A DNA stretch of 64,000 nt, from NCBI GenBank assembly GCA_964568735.1, contig CAZMRF010000020.1, positions 1 to 64,000 of the forward strand. The letters are read 5' to 3'. The first letter of the stretch is position 1, and each line of letters starts with the position of its first letter. Source of the stretch: CAZMRF01 sp964568735 (GTDB lineage: Bacteria; Acidobacteriota; Polarisedimenticolia; JACPZX01). Below the pieces are notes generated by a model that worked only from the letters and a program-made list of their open reading frames with translations, made no database searches and had not been told where the DNA came from. Below are positions 6,472-15,531 of this stretch, in pieces. Made by a program: the position numbers and the translations under genes.

Positions 6472-9400
6472 TCAGGGGCACGTCCGGGCGGAGCGTGGAG
6501 TGCCGGCCGAGTCGAAACCGACTGAGCCGGTGCCGGCGGGGCAGGCGTTCTCGGCGCGGATGAGGTAGTAGAAGGCCTCGCGGAGTGCGGGGTTGGAGCT
6601 GTCCGTGGCGGTGGTGCCGGGGCCGGAGTTGGTCTCGACGCAGATCGCGGCGGTCGTGAAGTCGTCTCCGCTGCCCGAACGGATCGTGTCGTACAGGAAG
6701 CCCGCGGGATCGCCGCCCTCGCTCATCGCGTCCCACGAAAGTGTCGTCGTGCCGCCGGGACCGCCCGCGTGATCGGCCGCCACGCCGCTGACCTCTCCTG
6801 GCGTTCCCCAGACGAGACCCTTCGCGTCGTCGCAGTCGCCGCCGCATGAGGAAAGCCCGTCGCCGTCGGCGTCATCGTCGCCGGTTCCCGCCAGGGCGGG
6901 CCAGGCGGAGTGATTGCAGTCATTGTTGACGCCGTCGCAGATCTCCGGCGCGCCGGGGTAGACGGCGGGGTTGGTGTCGTCGCAGTCCTCGCCGCCGCAG
7001 AGAAGTACGCCGTCGAGATCCTGATCCACGGAGGCGCCCGTCCCGTAGCGCCCGCCGCGCCCCATGACGGAGCTGTCGTCCTGCCCTCCCCAGACGATCA
7101 TGGCCGTGTCGGCCCAGACGGCCGTGTGCGAGCGGCGGGGAACGGGGGCGTCCACGGTGGTGACCACGCTCCACGTTCCGGCGGCGGGATCAAAGCGCCC
7201 TCCCGCTGCCACGTCCGACACGGAGTCTTCCCCTCCCCAGACGATCATCTCGTCTCCGGTCCAGACCGCGGTGTGGCGGTACCGCCCGCCGGGGGCGCCC
7301 GTGAGGGGTGTGGCCGCCCAGCCATTCGAGCCGGGATTGTAGAGCCCGCCCGTGCCCTCGTAGATCGATCCGCTCAGTCCTCCCCAGACGATCATCTTCG
7401 AGCCCGTCCAGACGGCGGTGTGGCCGTAGCGGGCTGTGGGCGCCGAGCCGGTCGGCGTCGCGAGCCATGAATTCGCACCCGGATCGTAGAGCGCGCCGCT
7501 GTTGAGCCCCGCTCCCGCGAAGCCGCCCCAGATGATCATCTTCGAGCCCGTCCAGACGGCTGTGTGCAGGTAGCGGCCCGGCGGAGCCGAGAGGGTGGAG
7601 GTGGGCAGCCACATGTTCGTCACCGGGTTGTAGCGGCCTCCGGTTTGGAGGTTCGTGATGTCCGTCCCTCCCCAGACGATCATCTCCGTTCCGGTCCACA
7701 CGGCCGTGTGGTCGTCTCGGGGAGTGGGAGCGCCGGCGCTCGACGTGCTCGCCCAGGAGTCGGCCAGAGGCTCGTAGCGCCCGCCGCTGCCGAGGAAGGT
7801 GAAGCTGGAGCCTCCCCATACGATCATGACGTTGCCCGACCAGACTGCCGTGTGATCGGTGCGGGCTGCCGGCGCGAGGAGCGTCCTTGTCGGTGCCCAC
7901 TTGTCGAGCGCCGGATCGTACCGGCCCCCCGTATTCAGGACCGACGAGCCGTCGGCGCCACCCCAGACGATCATGTGCGTGCCGGTCCAGACAGCCGTGT
8001 GGTTGAAACGGCGGCTCGGCGCCGACGTCGTCAGCGTGGGCGTCCAGGAGTTGGACCCCGGGTCGTAGCGTCCGCCGGTGTTCAACCCCGCGGTGCTCCC
8101 GAAGGTGCCGCCCCAGACGAGGACACGGCTCCCGCTCCAGACCGCCGTGGCGGAGGCGCGGGCGGAGGGGGCATTCAGCGAGGAAAACCCAGACCAGGTG
8201 TCCGCGGCCGCGTCGTAGAGGCTCCCCGAGTCCAGGCCAGCCTGCGCGCCGTTCGTGCCGCCCCAGATCATCATCCGGGATCCTGTCCACACGGCGGCGT
8301 GCAGCGCGCGGGCGGAGGGTGCGCTGGCCTGTGAGAGCGTGCTCCAGGTGTTTCCCGCAGGGTCGTAGCGCTTTCCATCCGCCAGGTAGGTGGTGCCGGC
8401 CTGCCCACCCCAGACGATCATCCGGGTGCCGGACCAGACGGACGTGTGTCCCGTGCGGGGCGTGGGAGCGCCCGAGGACGGAAGGGCGCGCCAGTTGTTG
8501 GTGCCCGGGTTGTAGGCGGCACCGCTTCCGAGATCCAGTGTTCCATCAGATCCCCCCCAGACGATCATCTCCGACCCGCTCCAGACGGCGGTGTGGCCGA
8601 GACGGGGAGAGGGGTTGGCCCCCGTGGCCGAAGTGCGAGTCCAGGAGTTGCCGGCAGGGTCGTACCGGGCGCCGGAATCCAGCGCCGCGCCATCGTAGCC
8701 GCCCCAGACGATCATCCGGCTGCCGCTCCAGACGGCCGTATGGCCGTCGCGCGGATCGGGCGCCTGCTGCGTCGAGGTCGGGTTCCAGGTGTCGGTCACG
8801 GGATCGTAGCGGCCGCCGGTTGCGAAAAAGACCGTGTCATCGGAGCCTCCCCAGACGATCATCGCGCTTCCCGTCCAGACGGCCGTGTGAAAGCTGCGCG
8901 GGGCAGGGGCGTTGGTCTCGGAGACGGCAGACCAGGTGTCGGTCACCGGATCGTAGCGTGCGCCACTGTCGAGGTAGGAGCCGCCGAAGCCTCCCCAGAC
9001 GATCATTTCGCTTCCCGTCCACACGGCCGTGTGATCCGTCCGGGGATCCGGCATGGCTCCGAGGAGGCCGTTGTCCCAGACGTCGTCGGCGATGCAGGGG
9101 GGTGCGGACTCGATGCCCGGGCTCGTTGAGTTGTTTGTTGAGAACTGCTCTGAGGACCGGTCCGTGGGCGGGAAACGGGAAGGTCGGAGGGTGGCAGTCT
9201 CGATGGTGGAGGTTGAGAGCAAGTACCGCCGATCGAGGAGAGCGGCATGGTCCGCGGGGATCCTGTCGTCCAGCGCTACGGTGCCAACACTCCACTCGTC
9301 GAGGTCGGGCTCGACCTCGGCCCACCAGTCGTCCCATGCGCGCTTCGGAACCGTGTAGGTTGCCAGCGTGAAGCCGGAGCCGTCCTCGTCGAGAACTACT

Positions 9401-10320
9401 TCGATGTTGAATCCCTCCCGATCCTCGCGCACCTCGCCCGGCTCTCCTACGACTCGAGGTGCGCGGGCCCGCCAGCGCGGGAATTCCTGCGCCGGCAGAT
9501 CGACGACGTGGGAGCTAGTCGCCGCCCGATCAGACGCCTGCGATGGCGGGCGGCCGTGCTTATGAACGGCGGGCACCAGGAAGGCGCCGGGCTCGGCGCC
9601 CGAGGTGGAGGGCTCGGGGGAAGCACCGGTGGGTTCGCCTGGCTCGGCCCTCCGGATCGTGACGGCCGTCCTGCGGGGATGGGGGAGCGCCGGGTCGAGG
9701 GCGCCGGTCGAGAGGGCTCGCCGGATCTCACCGGCCTCCTCGAGAGCCCCGAGGTGGAATCTGCGGTCGAAGGCATAGAAAGCCCGCGCCATCCGATCCA
9801 CGAGGACCGGCCGGACGAGGCTCTCCTGAACGAGGATCCCGTCGTTTCCGAGGGCTTCGACGATCTCCGTGAGCCGCTCCGGCATCCGGGAGCCTCGCCG
9901 GATCCTCGCCCATTCCCGCTGCAGCGCATCCGATGTGACGGGCGTACTCCAGATCTCCGCGAGAGCGGCCGATTGCTTCAGGCTGGTCCGTACTCGCTTC
10001 TCGATGAGATCGTGTGGGACGGCCTCTTCGAAGCGGCGGCGGGTTCCCTCCTGGTGAGCGTGGTAGACGGCCAGGATCGCTCGCTCCGCTTCGAGTCGAT
10101 CCTCATAGACGAGCTGCCGAGCGGTCGAGTGCGGGACAGGAATCGAGGGAGGGAGAGCGGCGCGCGTGGAGGGGTGGAGCTGGATCCCGACGGCTTCCGA
10201 CCGAACCAGGTCGGCCCGCCCCTCGGCACCCACGGTGAAAAGGTGCGCGACCGGGAGGCAGAGGAGGGAGAGAGCGGCCCGGAGGAGTCTCCGGGCCCGT
10301 CGGGGGAGACCTGAAGGCAT
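6472..10320 (-). CDS. Secreted kelch-like repeat protein with MopE-type metal-binding segment
   Basis: 1282 residues. An N-terminal signal sequence (arginine-rich then ALSLLCLPVAHLF) is followed by ~330 residues without recognised motifs. Then come 14 tandem kelch-like repeats of 47-50 residues, each with HTAVWTGSEMIVWGG followed by GGRYDPxTDTW and ending APxPR. Fourteen blades would form two seven-bladed propellers or one very large ring. After the repeats come a Cys-rich calcium/copper-binding-like segment (DCDDTNPAVYPGAPEICDG) and a second DCDD motif, as in MopE-type proteins. A C-terminal FN3-like domain ends in Cys-Pro. Probably exported to the surface or medium; ligand unknown. Follows the 1346-residue gene on the same strand with a 49-bp gap. 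Confidence 0.85.
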   Translation of the reverse strand: MPSGLPRRARRLLRAALSLLCLPVAHLFTVGAEGRADLVRSEAVGIQLHPSTRAALPPSIPVPHSTARQLVYEDRLEAERAILAVYHAHQEGTRRRFEEAVPHDLIEKRVRTSLKQSAALAEIWSTPVTSDALQREWARIRRGSRMPERLTEIVEALGNDGILVQESLVRPVLVDRMARAFYAFDRRFHLGALEEAGEIRRALSTGALDPALPHPRRTAVTIRRAEPGEPTGASPEPSTSGAEPGAFLVPAVHKHGRPPSQASDRAATSSHVVDLPAQEFPRWRARAPRVVGEPGEVREDREGFNIEVVLDEDGSGFTLATYTVPKRAWDDWWAEVEPDLDEWSVGTVALDDRIPADHAALLDRRYLLSTSTIETATLRPSRFPPTDRSSEQFSTNNSTSPGIESAPPCIADDVWDNGLLGAMPDPRTDHTAVWTGSEMIVWGGFGGSYLDSGARYDPVTDTWSAVSETNAPAPRSFHTAVWTGSAMIVWGGSDDTVFFATGGRYDPVTDTWNPTSTQQAPDPRDGHTAVWSGSRMIVWGGYDGAALDSGARYDPAGNSWTRTSATGANPSPRLGHTAVWSGSEMIVWGGSDGTLDLGSGAAYNPGTNNWRALPSSGAPTPRTGHTSVWSGTRMIVWGGQAGTTYLADGKRYDPAGNTWSTLSQASAPSARALHAAVWTGSRMMIWGGTNGAQAGLDSGSLYDAAADTWSGFSSLNAPSARASATAVWSGSRVLVWGGTFGSTAGLNTGGRYDPGSNSWTPTLTTSAPSRRFNHTAVWTGTHMIVWGGADGSSVLNTGGRYDPALDKWAPTRTLLAPAARTDHTAVWSGNVMIVWGGSSFTFLGSGGRYEPLADSWASTSSAGAPTPRDDHTAVWTGTEMIVWGGTDITNLQTGGRYNPVTNMWLPTSTLSAPPGRYLHTAVWTGSKMIIWGGFAGAGLNSGALYDPGANSWLATPTGSAPTARYGHTAVWTGSKMIVWGGLSGSIYEGTGGLYNPGSNGWAATPLTGAPGGRYRHTAVWTGDEMIVWGGEDSVSDVAAGGRFDPAAGTWSVVTTVDAPVPRRSHTAVWADTAMIVWGGQDDSSVMGRGGRYGTGASVDQDLDGVLLCGGEDCDDTNPAVYPGAPEICDGVNNDCNHSAWPALAGTGDDDADGDGLSSCGGDCDDAKGLVWGTPGEVSGVAADHAGGPGGTTTLSWDAMSEGGDPAGFLYDTIRSGSGDDFTTAAICVETNSGPGTTATDSSNPALREAFYYLIRAENACPAGTGSVGFDSAGTPRSARTCP

Positions 10321-10369
10321 GAAGTGAGGGGGAGAGGCGCGTAGCCCCTCCCCCCGGGTATTCGCGGTC

Positions 10370-13300
10370 CTAGAAGTCGATCACGATCGTCGGGTTGAAG
10401 CCGCAGGTATCGACGTCGAAGCCGACGACCTTGCTCCGGATCTTTCCGTCGATGCGCGCCTGCACCGTCACCTGGTAGGAGCCGGGCGGGAGCTGGACCG
10501 GGTTGGAGACCGTCGAGTACTCGCGATGGTACTGGAAGGGCGCGCACGGCGACGGTGGCGCGATCGCGGTCAAGGCCACGTCCTTGACGTTGTCGACCGA
10601 GTCGAGCCGGTTCCTGTTCCGGTTGGCGTTGATGCGGTGAAGCGAGATCGACTTCACCACAGGTAGAGGCACGCCGGCCCGGGTGACCAGCACTCTTGCA
10701 CCGGTCCGCACGCCCTCGCCGCAGAGGTTCCTCTCTACGGTGGTCGTCGTCCCCAGGATCGGCTCGGAGACGTAGGTCACCGCGACCTCACCCGGCCTCG
10801 CCCGGTCGAGGAGGTCGGGCGCGAAGACCGTGTTGAGGTCGCCCTCACCGGCGATGTGGCCCGGCTCCAGGATGATCGGGAACGAGGGCAGCCCGAGAAG
10901 CGAGAACTCCGCGGGGTTCGTGGAGATCTCGAAGTTCGTGATCCTCAACGGGCAGGTTCCCGTGTTGGAGACCGGGAAGGGCTGGGCCGTCGAGCAGGCA
11001 CCCACGGACTGGATGACCGTCGGCGGGAAGCCCTGGTCGAGCGGCACGTCGATCATCGGGAGCGGCGTGTTCGCCGTCAGCGGGATCATCACGACGGGAT
11101 TGATCGGATCGTCGGTCGTGATGGTCAGCTTGCAACTCTTCGGCCCGGCCGACGTCGGCGTGAACCGGACGATGAGGGGCATGCAGAAGTCCGGGCTGAC
11201 CGTCGCCGGGAACGGGTTGTTGATGATCGTGAAGTCGGGGCAATTGATCGAGGCCGAGAGGACCGCGAGGTTGCAGCCCCCGACGTTGCACACGTTGATC
11301 GTCTTCTCGGACTGGTCGCCCGGGCAGACGTCGCCGAAGTCGCCGGAGCCCGACACCCGGACCTCGCCCGGAGGTGCGTTGCCGGTGACGGCCACGACCT
11401 TCATGGGGGTCTGGGGGTCGTTGTTGCTGATCGTGATGTTGCCGGCGTCCGCGCCGAATCCGGAAGGCTCGTAGCGGATGGGCACCTGCATGGACTCCCC
11501 GGCTCCCACGGTCAGCGGGAAGGCCATGACGGAGGGCACGTCGAAGTCGGCATTGCTCGAGGTGATGTTCGTCACGCTGAGGGGGCAGGATCCTCCGTTC
11601 ACGAGCGTGATCTCGAGATCGTGGAACTCACCCACGCAGACGTCGCCGAAGCTCCCCGAGTTGGCGATGAAGGTGTCGATGTCCGGCTCGCCGTTGCTGG
11701 CCGTGAGGCCCACCGTCTCCGTCGGGTTGACGGGATCATTGCTGGAGATGGTCAGCGTGCCGGTCTTGAATCCGGACGTCAGGGAGAAGAAGTTCACCTG
11801 GAAGGGGAAGCAGAAGTCGGGGCTGATCGCGACCGGGAAGCCGGCGGTGGGCGTGTCCACGGTGAAGGCCGGATCCGAGGACGAGATGCCGTTGACGCTC
11901 AGATCCTCCTTGCCGGTGTTGCACACCTCCAGCGTCTGCGTCTCGAAATCGCCCGAGCAGTTCAATCCGAAGGCCAGGCCGCCGGGCACCTGGATCTGAG
12001 GCACGCAGCAGACCACCGTCGCGTTGAAGAAGATGTCGATCGACGTGGAGGCCGGCGTCATCCCTGGCGGAGAGGTGGCCGACACCCATGTGGCGTAGTG
12101 CCGGCCTGCCATGCACGCACTCCCGTTGTAGTCGCCGTGCTTGGGAGGGCTGCCGCCGCCGCAGACGCAGAACTGGTTGGCGGGGCACTGACAGGCCGCC
12201 TGCCCCACCGCGGTCATGTTGCAGGCGGTCGTTCCGCAGTCGGAGAAGTCGCAGCGTGTGGCGTTCGCCGTGACGCAGCACTGCTCGCCTCCGGGACATG
12301 CCGGGCCGCCCGGGTTGCAGGCGTTCAGCGAGTCGCCTCCCATCGGCGCGCCGCAGGTCGTCATGCAGGTCCCGGTCGCGCACTGGCCTGCGAACTGGGG
12401 CTGCTGAGAGCACGACTCCGAGTCGTTGTTGCTCCGTGGCGACGATCCCGCCCAGTTGGTGCTGGGCGGGCCGCAGTGCGAGTCGGAGACGGGCGTGTAC
12501 TGGGTCTCGTCGCCGGCGTTGAGGACGAAGCCGTCCCGCTCCGCGTTCCCGGAGAAGTAGTCGGTCAGGGAGTTGTCGCCCGGTGTGGCGTTGCGGCGGT
12601 CAAACCAGCTCACGTAGGCCTTGCCCCCCACGGAGCAGACCCAGGGCATGAAGCGGCGGGCGATGTCGCCGCTGCTCACCTGCACGGTGTTCGGGCAGCA
12701 GGCCTCGCCGAGGACGGGGCAAGCCGCGCCGCCGGGAGTGCAGGGGAACAACGAGTCGCCGGGCAGCGGAAAGCCGCACGCCGACCGGCAGCTTCCCCAG
12801 TTGGCGCCGCCATTGAGCGAGTCCTGGAGCAGGATGTTCTCGTTGTTCGCCGCGGTGTTGACCCCGTAGGAGACGAAGATGTGGTTGGCGTTCGTGTCGT
12901 CGACCGCGACCGTCGGGCTCGAGAGATTATTGCCGTCGTTGCACCGGTTCAGTCCGGGAACGGGGCATGGTACTTGAGGATTGCTCGTCACGATGGCGAC
13001 GGGGGCCTGCGGCACGAGGCCCGTGGCGCAGGAGCTGAGCCGCCAGAGCATGATGTTGTTCCCGTTGCGATAGACGACGTAGACCCTTCCGTCCTGAGCA
13101 ACGGCGATCCGCGGGAAGTCGCCCAGTGTGAAGATCGCGGGAGTCCAGGCCGTCCCGTTGTTCTGCGAGCAGACGATGCCGATCCCGACGTTGTTCCAGA
13201 GCGACCGCCACGAGGAATAGACCTGATCGCCGCCCGCGGCCGGGTTGAAGCGATCGACGGCGATGTGCTCCTGATCGGGGAAGCCGGCGCCGCACTGAGG

Positions 13301-14410
13301 GTCCTGCACGCAGCCGTTCGGCCCGGGATTCGGGACGGCGTTGGGGCAGGTATAGGCCGAGGTCGTCGCTGCGAAGTTCTGGCCGTTGTTGGTGGACCTC
13401 GAGATCGAGGTGTTGCACACGCCGCCGATGTTGCCGGCATAGAAGGCGCCGCTCGCGCCGAAGCCCAGCGAAGGATCGTTGGAGGGGACCCCCGCGGAGG
13501 TGTTGAACGTCAGCCCGCCGTCCGTGGAGTAGAAGTAGTTGCTGTTCGAGCCGATGACGATGTTGCGGCCGTCGGAGGAGGTGGTGATCTCCAGCTCGGC
13601 GTCGATCCCGGCCTGCCTCGTGACGCGCAGCGGCGCGCCCGCGAGGAGTGCGAACTCCGGCGCGGGCGGTGCCGACTCGAGCGACATCATCTCCGGAGAG
13701 GCCTGCGGGCTGATCGCCGACGTACGCAGGACGGGCTCGTGGCTGAGCCGATCGGCCTCCTGGCGCGCCGCGTTGGGATCGCCTACGGCCCGTGTGACGA
13801 CACTCTCGCCGACGGCGACGGCTTCGAGGACGGCCGTCGGCGTCGCGTTGGAGGGCAGCACGGCCTCGAGCCGGATGATGAGGCTGTCAGCGGCGATGGC
13901 CGTGGTCACGACGAGCTGTGTCGGACGATCCGGGTGCGGGTCGCCGGGCTTGCCGGCGCTCGGCTTGGTGACGATCTGCTGGCGTTGCAGAGCCGGCCAG
14001 CCGGCGATCTCCAGAAAGGTGGAGGGCGCGTTGGATTCCGCCTCGATCTGCTTGAGCCGCAGGAGTGCTTCGGCCTGGTCGGCCCGCTGCTCGGTGTGAA
14101 CCACCACCGTGGCGACGTCCTCCAGGACCACCTCGCCGCGATCGAGCGCCTCGGCCGGCGCCGCGAACATCTGTTGGAGATTGCCGAGCGGCCTGACGGT
14201 CCAGCCGGCGGGATATCCCACCGAGAAATCGGGGCTGGCCTCCAGGCGTTCGGTCAGGGCGGGCCTGGGGGCGGGCTGCGGCGTCGACTGCGCGAGCACG
14301 GAAACGGCCAGCGCGGCGGAGAGAGCCGTGCAGACGAGCGCTGCACTCACCTTCCATGGGAATCGCCGAGACGTTGATCCGTGGCTCCTGCTCGCATTCT
14401 GCTGTCTCAT
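10370..14410 (-). CDS. Large secreted protein with BNR/sialidase-like region and repeated ASH (choice-of-anchor D) domains
   Basis: 1346 residues from the ATG at 14410 (a GTG lies one codon earlier; GGAGGG ribosome binding site ~9 nt upstream). A signal peptide ends near VLAQS. A ~150-residue N-terminal domain precedes a BNR/sialidase-type propeller region with repeats such as FYSTDGGLTFN and ISRSTNNGQNF. Cys-rich inserts follow, then at least four immunoglobulin-like domains of ASPM/SPD-2/Hydin type (pattern CxGDFETQTLEVCNTG, then ISSNDPVNPTETVGLTA). Such proteins are usually anchored or released extracellularly; the substrate is unknown. Domain order suggests adhesion or glycan recognition more than catalysis. 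Confidence 0.82.
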   Translation of the reverse strand: MRQQNASRSHGSTSRRFPWKVSAALVCTALSAALAVSVLAQSTPQPAPRPALTERLEASPDFSVGYPAGWTVRPLGNLQQMFAAPAEALDRGEVVLEDVATVVVHTEQRADQAEALLRLKQIEAESNAPSTFLEIAGWPALQRQQIVTKPSAGKPGDPHPDRPTQLVVTTAIAADSLIIRLEAVLPSNATPTAVLEAVAVGESVVTRAVGDPNAARQEADRLSHEPVLRTSAISPQASPEMMSLESAPPAPEFALLAGAPLRVTRQAGIDAELEITTSSDGRNIVIGSNSNYFYSTDGGLTFNTSAGVPSNDPSLGFGASGAFYAGNIGGVCNTSISRSTNNGQNFAATTSAYTCPNAVPNPGPNGCVQDPQCGAGFPDQEHIAVDRFNPAAGGDQVYSSWRSLWNNVGIGIVCSQNNGTAWTPAIFTLGDFPRIAVAQDGRVYVVYRNGNNIMLWRLSSCATGLVPQAPVAIVTSNPQVPCPVPGLNRCNDGNNLSSPTVAVDDTNANHIFVSYGVNTAANNENILLQDSLNGGANWGSCRSACGFPLPGDSLFPCTPGGAACPVLGEACCPNTVQVSSGDIARRFMPWVCSVGGKAYVSWFDRRNATPGDNSLTDYFSGNAERDGFVLNAGDETQYTPVSDSHCGPPSTNWAGSSPRSNNDSESCSQQPQFAGQCATGTCMTTCGAPMGGDSLNACNPGGPACPGGEQCCVTANATRCDFSDCGTTACNMTAVGQAACQCPANQFCVCGGGSPPKHGDYNGSACMAGRHYATWVSATSPPGMTPASTSIDIFFNATVVCCVPQIQVPGGLAFGLNCSGDFETQTLEVCNTGKEDLSVNGISSSDPAFTVDTPTAGFPVAISPDFCFPFQVNFFSLTSGFKTGTLTISSNDPVNPTETVGLTASNGEPDIDTFIANSGSFGDVCVGEFHDLEITLVNGGSCPLSVTNITSSNADFDVPSVMAFPLTVGAGESMQVPIRYEPSGFGADAGNITISNNDPQTPMKVVAVTGNAPPGEVRVSGSGDFGDVCPGDQSEKTINVCNVGGCNLAVLSASINCPDFTIINNPFPATVSPDFCMPLIVRFTPTSAGPKSCKLTITTDDPINPVVMIPLTANTPLPMIDVPLDQGFPPTVIQSVGACSTAQPFPVSNTGTCPLRITNFEISTNPAEFSLLGLPSFPIILEPGHIAGEGDLNTVFAPDLLDRARPGEVAVTYVSEPILGTTTTVERNLCGEGVRTGARVLVTRAGVPLPVVKSISLHRINANRNRNRLDSVDNVKDVALTAIAPPSPCAPFQYHREYSTVSNPVQLPPGSYQVTVQARIDGKIRSKVVGFDVDTCGFNPTIVIDF

Positions 14411-14786
14411 CACCGAGATCCCTCCTGACCCTTCGGTCGTTCACGCGACGCGGAATATTTCCGGAGCTGGCGCGTGTCGCGAATGTGAGCGGATGAGCTG
14501 CCCATGCCTTCCCGCCGGGATCCGGCGGAGGTCACACCATCGTCGGGGGTGCGGCGGAACTCTGCGGTGGTCCGGGGAAGGGATCGGCACCGCGGTCGTG
14601 AGCGGCTATTCAACCCAATCGGCGCGCCAGCGTCAAGCTGAAATCGGCTCAGGAAGCCCATTTCACGAGTGTTGTCACACGACGCGGACAACTCCGTAAC
14701 GATCCGAACAAGCGGGGATCCTTCCGTTGGGTCCGTACAGGAGGGGATGATCCGGCGGGTGCGCGCGATCTTCCGTGGGCCGGGCG
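14411..14786. other. Intergenic region upstream of the large secreted-protein gene
   Basis: 376 bp between the start of the BNR/ASH gene and the stop of the DUF190 gene, both on the minus strand. It should carry the promoter of the 10370-14410 gene. No convincing -35/-10 pair, hairpin or small gene was identified. Confidence 0.6.
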
Positions 14787-15128
14787 TCAGGCGCCCTGCC
14801 CGCTTCTGTAGAAGCGGACGTCGACCTTCTCGATCGTGGCCATGCCTTCGCGGATGACCGCATCGACGACGGGGAGGAAGGCTTCGATCTTCTCGATCGT
14901 GTCCACGATCTCTATGACGATGGGGAGATCAGTCGAAAGGCGCAGGATCTTCGCGGTGTGAAGCCGGCTGTGGGCGCCGAAGCCCTCGAGGCCTCGGAGG
15001 ACGGTTGCGCCTGCCAGGCCGTTTTCGCGAGCCTTGCGGACGATCCACTCGAAGAGCGGAAGCCCCTCGTGCTTGTCGGACTCGCCGATGAAGATCCGGA
15101 GCAGATGGCCCTCACGCGGAAGCATCAT
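14787..15128 (-). CDS. DUF190 family protein
   Basis: 113 residues; the family pattern LLRIFIGESDKHEGLPLFEWI, then GLAGATVLRGLEGFG, then DLPIVIEIVDTIEKIEAFLP identifies DUF190, a PII-like ferredoxin-fold protein. DUF190 genes are frequently coupled to crcB, as here: it starts 5 bp after the crcB stop, on the same strand. It may regulate the fluoride channel, by analogy to PII proteins controlling transporters; this is an inference. Confidence 0.88.
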   Translation of the reverse strand: MMLPREGHLLRIFIGESDKHEGLPLFEWIVRKARENGLAGATVLRGLEGFGAHSRLHTAKILRLSTDLPIVIEIVDTIEKIEAFLPVVDAVIREGMATIEKVDVRFYRSGQGA

Positions 15129-15133
15129 CGTCG

Positions 15134-15517
15134 TTACCCTCGGACCAGGACGTAGCCCAGCCAGGCGAAGGTGAGCCCGCCGACGACCTGCGTGCCGACA
15201 TTGACCACGGCGTGGAGGTACTCGGCGTCCCTGGCGAGGGCCAGTGTCTCATGGGCGAAGCTGGAGAATGTCGTGAAGCCTCCCAGGGTCCCCATGAAGA
15301 GAAATGTCCGGAGCTCCGGACCGAACATCTGCCGGGTCTCGGAGAGGCCGCCCAGCAACCCGATCAGGAAGCATCCGGAAAGATTCACGGCGAGCGTGCC
15401 GAGTGGGAAGGTGGACATCGGGGCAATCTTGTGGACCCAGCCCCCCAGGAGGTAACGCCCGGCGGAGCCGATGAAGCCGCCGCTCCCGACGAGGCGGACG
15501 TTCACGAGCGGACGCAT
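15134..15517 (-). CDS. crcB: CrcB/Fluc fluoride ion channel
   Basis: 127 residues with four hydrophobic segments and the Fluc signatures GFIGSAGRY, TLAVNLSGCFLIGLL and GTLGGFTTFSSFA (pore-lining phenylalanines and the central Na+ site). It forms an antiparallel dimer in the inner membrane and expels fluoride. The start ATG at 15517 lies 14 bp after the stop of the molybdenum-enzyme gene, so there is no room for the fluoride riboswitch that often precedes crcB. It must be expressed from the upstream operon or from a promoter inside the preceding gene. Confidence 0.93.
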   Translation of the reverse strand: MRPLVNVRLVGSGGFIGSAGRYLLGGWVHKIAPMSTFPLGTLAVNLSGCFLIGLLGGLSETRQMFGPELRTFLFMGTLGGFTTFSSFAHETLALARDAEYLHAVVNVGTQVVGGLTFAWLGYVLVRG

Positions 15518-15531
15518 GCCGGCTCAGACGC

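Noticed and set aside
7100..9060. Regular ~145-bp DNA periodicity resembling a repeat array
   Set aside because: It is the coding of the kelch-like repeats, not a CRISPR array; units differ and have no spacers.
10856..14377. Long plus-strand open frame (over 1100 codons) opposite the BNR/ASH gene
   Set aside because: Arginine-, glycine- and valine-rich composition without any domain; it mirrors the codon bias of the real minus-strand gene with signal peptide and ribosome binding site.
15518..15531. Fluoride riboswitch ahead of crcB
   Set aside because: Only 14 bp separate crcB from the preceding stop codon.
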